Below, piece after piece: positions 1 through 5,907 of a stretch of DNA of 19,304 bases. The stretch lies in contig NZ_HG322949.1 in NCBI RefSeq assembly GCF_000723165.1, positions 2,754,920 through 2,774,223 of the forward strand, in the 5' to 3' direction. The DNA is from Janthinobacterium agaricidamnosum NBRC 102515 = DSM 9628 (GTDB lineage: Bacteria; Pseudomonadota; Gammaproteobacteria; Burkholderiales; Burkholderiaceae_D). A model generated the notes under the pieces. It saw only the letters and a list, made by a program, of their open reading frames with translations. It was not told the DNA's origin and searched no databases. How positions within the stretch are numbered: the first letter of the stretch is position 1; every line of letters starts with the position of its first letter. A program made the translations under genes and the position numbers.

Positions 1-18
1 GCGAGCGTTATTTGCGCT

Positions 19-22
19 GCAA
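19..22. repeat. Target-site duplication, left copy (GCAA)
   Basis: GCAA lies directly outside the left inverted repeat and is repeated directly outside the right one at 1223-1226. Four bases could match by chance, but the exact fit to both IR ends supports a duplication. Confidence 0.65.
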
Positions 23-61
23 TGGTAATCCGCCCGCCAAATGATCGCATTTAAAAGTAGA
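23..61 (+). repeat. Left terminal inverted repeat of the IS3 element
   Basis: Two matching blocks, GGTAATCC near the tip and TAAAAGTAGA at the inner edge, match the reverse complement of 1185-1222 with a degenerate middle and a one-base length difference. This is the expected transposase-binding end. Confidence 0.75.
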
Positions 62-94
62 ATTTTCCAAACTCAGATTTTTTGAAAGTTCTAC

Positions 95-361
95 ATGAAG
101 ACGTCCCGTTTTAGCGATAGCCAGATCATCTCCATCCTTAAGCAAGCCGAGGGCGGCTCACCAGTCCCTGAGCTTTGCCGCGAGCATGGCATCAGCAATG
201 CCACGTTCTACAAATGGCGCTCCAAGTTCGGCGGCATGGACGCCTCGCTGATGGCCCGCATGAAGGAGTTGGAGGACGAAAACCGGCGCCTGAAGAAGAT
301 GTATGCCGAGGAGCGCTTGAAAGCCGAGATTGTCGCGGAAGCTTTAACAAAAAAGTGGTAA
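95..361 (+). CDS. IS3-family transposase OrfA (helix-turn-helix protein)
   Basis: An 88-aa protein of the IS3/IS911 OrfA type. Residues 1-50 form the helix-turn-helix that binds the element ends: the [16 protein letters not shown] helix is followed by the [16 protein letters not shown] recognition region. Residues 55-85 are a leucine-zipper-like coiled coil ([15 protein letters not shown]) used for multimerisation. The frame ends at 361 just after the slippery A6G tract, so ribosomes either stop to give OrfA alone or slip -1 to give the OrfAB transposase. The ATG at 95 gives the normal family N-terminus (MKTSRF). Confidence 0.92.
   Translation: MKTSRFSDSQIISILKQAEGGSPVPELCREHGISNATFYKWRSKFGGMDASLMARMKELEDENRRLKKMYAEERLKAEIVAEALTKKW
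349..355 (+). promoter_or_regulatory. Programmed -1 frameshift site A AAA AAG
   Basis: In the orfA frame this reads as the end of an ACA codon, then AAA, then AAG, which is the classical slippery heptamer of IS3 elements. A -1 slip here leads from the C-terminus of OrfA (TKKW) into the OrfB frame (KKVVTPSQ), which stays open to 1182. Confidence 0.85.
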
Positions 362-1182
362 CGCCATCTCAGCGGCGGGAGATGGCGCAATGGGCCGTGG
401 CCCAACGTTCAGCCACAATCGGACTGGCTTGCCTGGCGTTCGGCATCAGCCAGACCTGCTATCGCTATCGCGCCAAGCTCGATGCGGAAAACGCTGTCGT
501 GGCGGACTGGCTGGTACGCCTGACCAATAACCAGCGCAACTGGGGCTTCGGTCTGTGCTTCCTGTATTTGCGCAACGTAAAAGGTTTTAAATGGAACCAC
601 AAGCGCGTCTACCGGATCTATCGCGAGCTGGAACTGAACTTGCGGATCAAGCCGCGCCATCGGCTGGTACGCGAAAAACCGCTGCCGCTGGCCGTGCCTG
701 CACAGATCAACGACACCTGGTCGATGGATTTCATGCACGACCAACTGGCCGACGGCAGAAGCATCCGCTTGTTCAACGTGATCGACGATTACAACCGTGA
801 GGGACTCGGTATCGAGGTTGACTTCTCATTGCCGTCCGAACGCGTCATTCGTTCCCTCGACAGGATTATTGAATGGCGTGGCAAACCCCAGGTCATTCGC
901 TGCGATAACGGCCCCGAATACATCAGCGCCGTGACGCTGGCTTGGGCCGCCAGGCGCGACATACGCATTGACTTCATTCAGCCTGGGCAGCCGCAGCAGA
1001 ATGCCTATGTCGAGCGCTATAACCGCACCGTGCGCTACGACTGGCTGGCTCATCACCTGTTTGAAACACTCGAGGATATCCAGGATTTTGCAACCCGCTG
1101 GTTGTGGACTTACAATCACGACCGGCCCAACATGGCACTTGGCGGCATTACACCAAAACAGAAGCTTGCCATGGCCGCTTAG
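352..1182 (+). CDS. IS3-family transposase OrfB (DDE integrase core), made by -1 frameshift
   Basis: The catalytic part of the OrfAB transposase. The frame is open far upstream inside orfA (first ATG at 175), but that N-terminal stretch is an out-of-frame shadow; meaningful sequence begins at the slippery tract. An HTH-like region (about [10 protein letters not shown] to CYRYR) is followed by the rve integrase core. The DDE triad is visible: Asp in TWSMDF, Asp in RCDNGPEY and Glu in [10 protein letters not shown], with exactly 35 residues between the second Asp and the Glu. The C-terminus ([15 protein letters not shown]) is the normal family end, so the domain is complete. It acts on the inverted repeats at 23-61 and 1185-1222. 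Confidence 0.92.
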   Translation, partial: KVVTPSQRREMAQWAVAQRSATIGLACLAFGISQTCYRYRAKLDAENAVVADWLVRLTNNQRNWGFGLCFLYLRNVKGFKWNHKRVYRIYRELELNLRIKPRHRLVREKPLPLAVPAQINDTWSMDFMHDQLADGRSIRLFNVIDDYNREGLGIEVDFSLPSERVIRSLDRIIEWRGKPQVIRCDNGPEYISAVTLAWAARRDIRIDFIQPGQPQQNAYVERYNRTVRYDWLAHHLFETLEDIQDFATRWLWTYNHDRPNMALGGITPKQKLAMAA

Positions 1183-1184
1183 CC

Positions 1185-1222
1185 TCTACTTTTAGCGCGC
1201 TCTAAAAATGGGGGGATTACCG
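1185..1222 (-). repeat. Right terminal inverted repeat of the IS3 element
   Basis: Reverse complement of this stretch begins CGGTAATCC and ends TAAAAGTAGA, pairing with the left end. It starts three bases after the OrfB stop codon, as is normal for compact IS3 elements. Confidence 0.75.
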
Positions 1223-1226
1223 GCAA
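1223..1226. repeat. Target-site duplication, right copy (GCAA)
   Basis: Direct repeat of 19-22, immediately outside the right inverted repeat. Confidence 0.65.
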
Positions 1227-1331
1227 GCCGTCTCTGTTGTTAGGTAAATGGGTGCACAAGATCCGATCCGTCTGGGTCCTTAGGTCAAAAGTGCCCCTTA
1301 GAAATCCAACGGATGCTCTGGCCCAGCATTC

Positions 1332-1348
1332 ATTTGGCCGTGCCAAAT
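1332..1348. repeat. Short hairpin downstream of the 88-aa hypothetical gene
   Basis: ATTTGGC-CGT-GCCAAAT forms a perfect 7-bp stem with a 3-base loop, 34 bases past the stop of the minus-strand gene that ends at 1383. No T tract follows on either strand, so it is at best a weak terminator. The rest of 1227-1382 shows nothing I recognise. Confidence 0.35.
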
Positions 1349-1382
1349 CGATTGGAGCCGACTGACTGAATCCCCTCAGCCG

Positions 1383-1649
1383 TCAATCAAGGACATCAAC
1401 TGGCCATTTATGGTAGCTGTACAAGTACTCGCCGCCGCTTTCGCGATCAGTAAGTTTTGCCCGAATACGAAATTTTGTTCCAACGGGATATTCCCGAGAA
1501 AGCTCCTTGCAGCATTCCACGTGCAACTCCGTCGACAACCCCTGGCCGTCGATGGGCCGAATGTGTACTTCACCGTGAAGTCCGGCCCTCGAGGCGGGCT
1601 TGAAGCTCTCCACGATAACAGTTCGGTACGGTTCGTCCTTTTTTGCCAT
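1383..1649 (-). CDS. Conserved-looking hypothetical protein, 88 aa
   Basis: A small soluble protein (MAKKDEPYRTVIVESFKP... to ...PVDVLD) with no signal peptide or membrane segment. A good Shine-Dalgarno (AAGGGAG, about 1654-1660) sits just upstream of the ATG, which argues for a real gene. The beta-rich pattern (GLHGEVHIRP, YPVGTKFRIRAKLTDRE) resembles small hypothetical proteins I have seen in proteobacterial genomes, but I cannot name a family or function. It starts 20 bases downstream of the IS5-type transposase remnant on the same strand, so it may have been carried by, or landed next to, that element. No catalytic motif is evident. Confidence 0.62.
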   Translation of the reverse strand: MAKKDEPYRTVIVESFKPASRAGLHGEVHIRPIDGQGLSTELHVECCKELSREYPVGTKFRIRAKLTDRESGGEYLYSYHKWPVDVLD

Positions 1650-1669
1650 AAGGCTCCCTTAGAACGTGT

Positions 1670-1774
1670 TCATGATCTCTTGAGCAGCATTGCCAGGAAG
1701 GCCAGGTGGATGAACTGCAAGCTGGTGTTAAACCATCGCTCGCAGTTTTTCCACAGTCGCCTGTTTTTTTCCAA
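1670..1774 (-). pseudogene. 3' remnant of an IS5-type transposase gene
   Basis: Thirty-four codons in the minus frame encode a typical IS5-family C-terminus: KNRRLWKNCERWFNTSLQ followed by a hydrophobic stretch (HLAFLAMLLKRS) and TGA. Directly upstream in frame is a TAA (1775-1777), and none of the catalytic core is recognisable in 1778-1961, so only the tail survives. The assignment rests on the characteristic LWKNCER..NTSLQ signature. Confidence 0.6.
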
Positions 1775-1961
1775 TTAGATTCTCACCGATTTAGTAAGGT
1801 GTTTCAAATTCATGACACACTCCGGTCGCCCAAGCATGCGCAGGTAATTACGATGGCTGCCTGCGCACCTCCACGCCACCGCCCTTGCTCGAACGGTGCT
1901 CCATCGTCATGGCAATCGGCGGATATGCACCAGAATCTAGCCTAGCTATTCGTCATGATGC
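1775..1961. other. Intergenic DNA between IS5 remnant and cluster end; nothing recognised
   Basis: No open frame with a start, ribosome site or family resemblance is seen on either strand, and no strong hairpin terminator follows the microprotein gene at 1962. It probably represents decayed mobile DNA. Confidence 0.4.
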
Positions 1962-2048
1962 CTAGCGGAGCGGATAAATCGAACCCGGTTTTTTCTTTTT
2001 CCTGCGTGGCAGAATCGCTGCAATCAGACGGGCAAATAGTTTACGCAT
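1962..2048 (-). CDS. Basic 28-aa microprotein, coupled to the SGNH gene
   Basis: A frame too short for most gene finders. Its ATG (2046-2048) overlaps the SGNH stop codon in the arrangement ATGCGTAA. A Shine-Dalgarno-like GAGAGG lies nine bases upstream inside the end of the SGNH gene. The product begins MRKLFARLIAAIL, a potentially amphipathic or membrane-associated helix, continues with a polybasic run (RRKKKK) and ends GSIYPLR. The 4-bp-type stop/start overlap plus ribosome site suggest translational coupling. I cannot assign a family. Options are a small membrane-associated partner of the cluster enzymes, a cationic peptide, or a chance frame. Confidence 0.45.
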   Translation of the reverse strand: MRKLFARLIAAILPRRKKKKPGSIYPLR

Positions 2049-3138
2049 ATTCAATTACCTCTCGGAGGACATGGTTGTGGATAAGGGAAGCAACTTCTTG
2101 GTTGCCTGGATCGTTAAAATGCACGCGATCGACGAACAACGTTTCTGCAAAGCGTGGCGATGTGCGCAACAACGCATTCATGTCAAAGCAATTGATGCCT
2201 TGGGCTTTACGGGAAATCGCCTGGAAATAAGGCTGATGGACTTCCTTGCCGAGCACCCCGCTGAACAGGCGATAAAAGTTGTTGGGACAACTGTCGATCG
2301 CATGGAACACGCCCTGCTCTTCCATGCTCAGTGGTTTCTCAGCCCAGTAGGCCAAGGGTTGAAGCACGAAGTCCAGTTGCGCATCCTGCCCTGCTAGCAA
2401 CAATTGCCATTGCTTGAGCGCCTTTGCGGTTGCGCCAGCCGCGCGGTCAATGCGTTCTTCCAACGGGCTGTCGCTGTCGTCGACAATGCGGTCTGCTGGA
2501 TTATCGTCCCGCCCCAACCCTATCATTTGCAGCAACGATTTCTTGTCACTGTCATTAGCGCGGAAAGAATTTTTCTGGCGCTTCATATCTTCATTGTATT
2601 TGTTCATGTAGTGCATGAACTCATAGGAATAATAGTAGCGCCCGTGGTCGCTGATGTGCTCATCAGGCATTCCCTCCAAGGCCAATGTATTCATGCCACT
2701 GAACACCACCACGCGATTGATACGCGGTAGCCGCTCCTGATGCATCATATACAGCAGTACTTCCTGCATGGCGTTATATCCACGACCGGCCAGCGTCAAC
2801 CATACTTCACCTGTGATTTCCGACAGCCGCGACGCCACGGTGGCCTCATCGCAAGTTGATCCAACACCCAGCGCGGTCGAGCCGCCTACCAGCAGATTCA
2901 CTTTATCAATTCCGTGCAGGTCGGAGACCGCATAGCGGCGGCCATTGTGGTGCGTATAGCGGAAGCCCAGTGCGTCCGTATTGACTGCATGGGAACGGAA
3001 ATTCTTCTCATGAAAATACATGGTGTAAGGCAGCCAGCGCGCACCGATATGCATGAAACGGTCATAGTCGAGGATCTGCGGGGTATAACGGTACACTTCC
3101 TGCACCGCCTCCGCGTGTGTCAATTTTTTAAAGGTCAT
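2041..3138 (-). CDS. SGNH/GDSL-type hydrolase-like protein, 365 aa
   Basis: The protein has the block layout of the SGNH fold: block I VGGSTALG with Ser87 as likely nucleophile, block II around LAGRGYN, block III FSGMN with Asn150, and block V DRVH with Asp337 and His340. No signal peptide is seen, so it is probably cytoplasmic. The open frame extends to 3327, but that stretch overlaps the LysE gene in another frame; the ATG at 3138 (MTFKKLTHAE) leaves a 32-bp gap after lysE and is chosen. The ribosome site is weak. From memory it resembles proteins labelled 'inducer of phenazine A' in Pseudomonas, which I cannot verify. In this cluster it could be an esterase, acyl transferase or carbamate/ester-processing enzyme. 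It is followed by an overlapping microprotein gene. Confidence 0.75.
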   Translation of the reverse strand: MTFKKLTHAEAVQEVYRYTPQILDYDRFMHIGARWLPYTMYFHEKNFRSHAVNTDALGFRYTHHNGRRYAVSDLHGIDKVNLLVGGSTALGVGSTCDEATVASRLSEITGEVWLTLAGRGYNAMQEVLLYMMHQERLPRINRVVVFSGMNTLALEGMPDEHISDHGRYYYSYEFMHYMNKYNEDMKRQKNSFRANDSDKKSLLQMIGLGRDDNPADRIVDDSDSPLEERIDRAAGATAKALKQWQLLLAGQDAQLDFVLQPLAYWAEKPLSMEEQGVFHAIDSCPNNFYRLFSGVLGKEVHQPYFQAISRKAQGINCFDMNALLRTSPRFAETLFVDRVHFNDPGNQEVASLIHNHVLREVIEYA

Positions 3139-3170
3139 TGCAATCGAACTTTCGTGGTTGAGTGAGAGGA

Positions 3171-3785
3171 TTACAGCATTAACTGGTGCACCGAGATGGC
3201 GACAATCAGCACAAACAGCAGGGGCGGAAGATAATCGAACCATGCAATTCGCTTGATGATGCGCTTGGCGCTTCCCGAGAACAGTGCCACGCCCCCATTG
3301 ATCAGCAGCCCGCCCAAGTTGAAACACAGGCCGTAAATCAGGAACTGCGAAGGAGGTGCGCCAGGTGGCAATAATTGCGGCATCAGGCTAACGAAGAACA
3401 GGCCAATTTTCGGATTGGTCAGGTTGACGACGATCCCTTTTAAAAAATAATTCTCTTTCCGGCTGGTCGTCTGCTGCACTTGCGAAGCCGGGTTGTTGCG
3501 TGGCCAGGCTTTATACGCGAGATACAGCAGGTAAGCTGCCCCTGCCAGCTGTAGCAACTGATAAACAGACGGATACTGACTCAGCAGGTAGCCCAATCCC
3601 AACGATGTGGCGATTACATAAAACAGCACGCCGCTCTCCACGCCCAGCGCTGCCGAAGCGCCGGCTTTCACACCGTTATCGACCGAGCTTTTCAGCACAT
3701 ACAGCATGGCCGGCCCTGGCGCTAGGTTGATGGTCAGCACCGTACCCGCGAAATAAAGATAATGCATCCAGTTCGTGTGGTTCAC
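3171..3785 (-). CDS. LysE/RhtB family exporter
   Basis: A 204-aa inner-membrane protein of normal family length. The family signature is near the N-terminus (NLAPGPAMLYVLKSS, then glycine-rich helix 2 up to GVESG), followed by a second hydrophobic pair (QLLQLAGAAYLLYLAYKAW) and the conserved NLTNPKIGLFFVSLMPQ segment in the C-terminal half; about six membrane segments are expected. The start is a GTG at 3783-3785 with GGAG about eight bases upstream. The family exports amino acids and related small amines or lactones by proton exchange. Its place, 12 bp behind the small SxtJ-like gene and 32 bp ahead of the SGNH gene, suggests that it exports the product of the cluster or protects against a toxic amino-acid-like intermediate. 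Confidence 0.9.
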   Translation of the reverse strand: MNHTNWMHYLYFAGTVLTINLAPGPAMLYVLKSSVDNGVKAGASAALGVESGVLFYVIATSLGLGYLLSQYPSVYQLLQLAGAAYLLYLAYKAWPRNNPASQVQQTTSRKENYFLKGIVVNLTNPKIGLFFVSLMPQLLPPGAPPSQFLIYGLCFNLGGLLINGGVALFSGSAKRIIKRIAWFDYLPPLLFVLIVAISVHQLML

Positions 3786-3797
3786 AGGTGGTCTCCG

Positions 3798-3974
3798 TTA
3801 TCGAGGGGTGCGCCCTGCGCTCCCGTCAGGCGGGCACAGATAACTGGCGACGTTGCGTCGACGTAGCAGGAGCGGATCAGCAAACAGCCGCGTAATCATG
3901 CTGCCCGGCAAAACAATAATAAAAAATGTGAGGCAGCCTGCTATCCAGGCAATCAGATGGTGTAGTGTTTTCAT
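3798..3974 (-). CDS. Small membrane protein resembling the SxtJ C-terminus, 58 aa
   Basis: Starts MKTLHHLIAW, has one strong membrane segment (IAWIAGCLTFFIIVLPG), then a basic cytoplasmic tail (ITRLFADPLLLRRRNVASYL). The RLF..DPL.L.R pattern followed by SY is what I recall from the end of SxtJ-family membrane proteins, which sit beside NodU/CmcH-type carbamoyltransferases in many clusters; here too it follows the carbamoyltransferase gene, 57 bp after its stop. An in-frame TTG at 4001 would add nine residues. The ATG at 3974 is preferred although neither start has a convincing ribosome site. The protein is shorter than SxtJ, lacking its N-terminal helices. Its role may be to hold the carbamoyltransferase at the membrane. 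Confidence 0.6.
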   Translation of the reverse strand: MKTLHHLIAWIAGCLTFFIIVLPGSMITRLFADPLLLRRRNVASYLCPPDGSAGRTPR

Positions 3975-4031
3975 CTTTGTATGGTAGTTATGTAAAGACA
4001 ATTCGGGAGCGGCCGTATGACCGCTACCTGG

Positions 4032-5879
4032 TTAATCCAGCGCAAACAGCTCGCGCCAATCGCCGGTCTCGGCAAAAGCCGGCTGGTCCGCCTTGTTCAG
4101 CACGTAATTGCCGATCACGAGGTAGTCCATTTCTGTGCGCATGAAGCAGGCATAGGCATTTGCCGGCGATTCGACAATCGGTTCCCCCCGTACATTGAAT
4201 GAGGTATTGACCAGTAGCGGGCACCCGGTCTGGCGGTGGAAGTGAAGCAGCAACTGGCGAAACGCCGGATTCGACTGTGCACTGACGGTTTGTACACGAG
4301 CCGAATAATCCACATGGGTCACGGCGGGAATCTGCGAGCGCTGGCATTTCAGTAACTCGATGCCGGTCAAAGTGCTGGCGTGCGCCGCCTGGGCGGTCCA
4401 CTTGCTACGGTTGACGTCAACCACAAACAGCATATACGGGCTGGCCCGGTCCAGATCGAACCACTCGCTGACATGCTCTTCCAGCACCGCCGGCGCAAAC
4501 GGACGGAACGATTCGCGGTTCTTGATCTTCAAGTTCATGATGCTTTGCATCGTGGTGTTGCGTGCGTCGCCCAGAATGGAGCGGGCGCCCAGCGAGCGTG
4601 GGCCGAACTCCATACGTCCCTGGAACCAACCAATCACTTTGCCTTCGGCCAGCAGCCGCGCAGTTTCAGCATACAGCGCGTCACCTTCCAGCTGCGTGGC
4701 CACCGCGCCGTGCGCCTGCAGCGCAATACCGATTTCAGCATTGCTGTATGCCGTTCCCAGCAAGGAAGCCTGCATGCGATCGGTATCGCTTGCCCTGCGT
4801 GCCTTAGCGCAGTGTTGGTGCCATCCATACAGCGCAGCACCCAGTGCGCCGCCACTGTCGCCCGATGCCGGCTGCACCCATATTTCGTCGAAGATACCCT
4901 CCTGCAGCAATTTGCCATTGGCGACGCAATTCAAGGCCACCCCTCCTGCCATGCACAGCCTGCGTTGGCCTGTGCGTTCCCGTAACGTCCGCGCCAGGCG
5001 GCACAGCACATCTTCGAGCACCACCTGCACCGATGCGGCAAGGTCGAATTCGCGTTGCGTCAAGCGCGATTCAGGCTCACGCCGCGGTCCGCCAAACAGG
5101 TCGGAGAACTTGTCTGTCACCATGCAGTCGCCAACAGCAAAGTCGAAGTAGGCCATATCCAACCAGAAGCTGCCGTCCGGCTTGATATCGATGAGGTGCT
5201 GGCGTATGGTGTCGGCGTACACCGGCTTACCGTATGGCGCCAGGCCCATAACCTTGTATTCACCAGAATCGACTTTGAAGCCGCAAAAATACGTCACGGC
5301 CGAATACAGGAGGCCAAGCGAATGGGGAAATCTGATTTCCCACACCGGGGTCAGGGTATTCTGCACGCCTGTCCAGGCCGTGGTAGTCGCCCATTCCCCG
5401 ACGCCGTCTATACACAGCACGGCTGCTTCATCGTAAGGGCTGGCCAGGAATGCCGCCGCGGCATGCGAAGCATGATGATCTACGTACTTGATCACTGGCT
5501 GCCAGTCAGGCCTGCCGGCCAGACTTTGCAGCTTTCGGCGCAGATCGCTGCGCACATGCACTTTGCGCGTCAGCCATGCCGGCATCTCCGCGACAAACGA
5601 GCGGTAGCCGCGCAAGCCGTAACTGAGGTAGGTCGACACTAGCCGGTTGAGTTTCTTGTGGGGATTTTCGTAGTAATACACCCCCGCCAGGTCGGTCAGC
5701 GCAATAGCGCCTTCGGCCAGGCAGTAACGCAATGCATTTTCCGGGAAAGCCGGATCTTGTTTGATGCGTGTAAAGCGTTCCTCCTGGGCGGCGGCAACGA
5801 TCTCTCCATCGCATAACAGGACGGCGGCGGCATCGTGGTAGCCGTAGGACAAACCCAGCAAATAAGTTTTCTTCAGCAT
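4032..5879 (-). CDS. Carbamoyltransferase, NodU/CmcH/TobZ family
   Basis: A 615-aa cytoplasmic enzyme, full length for the family, which moves a carbamoyl group from carbamoyl phosphate via a carbamoyl-AMP intermediate onto a hydroxyl of a natural product. The N-terminal Kae1-like domain shows GLSYGYHDAA near residues 9-18, the metal-binding HHASH (His135 and His139), CIDGVGEW near 156 and YKVMGLAPYGKP near 208. Later come MAGGVALNCVANGKL and SGDSGGALGAA, then the family segment FQGRMEFGPRSLGARSILGD and NRESFRPFAPAVLEE, ending with MDYLVIGNYVL. The frame is open to 6122, but that is a shadow of the upstream gene; ATG 5879 (MLKKTYLLGL) fits the family N-terminus. It begins 28 bp after the diiron gene. 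The acceptor is unknown. Confidence 0.93.
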   Translation of the reverse strand: MLKKTYLLGLSYGYHDAAAVLLCDGEIVAAAQEERFTRIKQDPAFPENALRYCLAEGAIALTDLAGVYYYENPHKKLNRLVSTYLSYGLRGYRSFVAEMPAWLTRKVHVRSDLRRKLQSLAGRPDWQPVIKYVDHHASHAAAAFLASPYDEAAVLCIDGVGEWATTTAWTGVQNTLTPVWEIRFPHSLGLLYSAVTYFCGFKVDSGEYKVMGLAPYGKPVYADTIRQHLIDIKPDGSFWLDMAYFDFAVGDCMVTDKFSDLFGGPRREPESRLTQREFDLAASVQVVLEDVLCRLARTLRERTGQRRLCMAGGVALNCVANGKLLQEGIFDEIWVQPASGDSGGALGAALYGWHQHCAKARRASDTDRMQASLLGTAYSNAEIGIALQAHGAVATQLEGDALYAETARLLAEGKVIGWFQGRMEFGPRSLGARSILGDARNTTMQSIMNLKIKNRESFRPFAPAVLEEHVSEWFDLDRASPYMLFVVDVNRSKWTAQAAHASTLTGIELLKCQRSQIPAVTHVDYSARVQTVSAQSNPAFRQLLLHFHRQTGCPLLVNTSFNVRGEPIVESPANAYACFMRTEMDYLVIGNYVLNKADQPAFAETGDWRELFALD

Positions 5880-5907
5880 AGTAGGAATACAAGTGGTTGA
5901 CAGAAAT

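Larger units (their letters stand above)
23..1222 (+). mobile_element. Complete IS3-family insertion sequence (1200 bp)
   Basis: The element is bounded by imperfect inverted repeats (TGGTAATCC at the left, GGATTACCG at the right) and flanked on both sides by the 4-bp direct repeat GCAA (19-22 and 1223-1226), which reads as the target-site duplication. It carries the two overlapping frames typical of IS3 elements joined by an A6G slippery site. The left end has the usual TG, but the right end is CG rather than CA. A 4-bp duplication fits the IS407/IS51-like part of the family. Both frames are open, so the copy looks intact and potentially mobile. Confidence 0.88.

Noticed and set aside
3139..3327. 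N-terminal extension of the SGNH open frame
   Set aside because: It lies inside the LysE gene on the same strand in another frame and reads as low-complexity shadow; MTFKKL at 3138 is a sensible start.
4360..5151. 263-aa plus-strand frame opposite the carbamoyltransferase
   Set aside because: Serine/arginine/alanine-rich composition typical of an antisense shadow of a GC-rich gene whose opposite strand carries clear family motifs.
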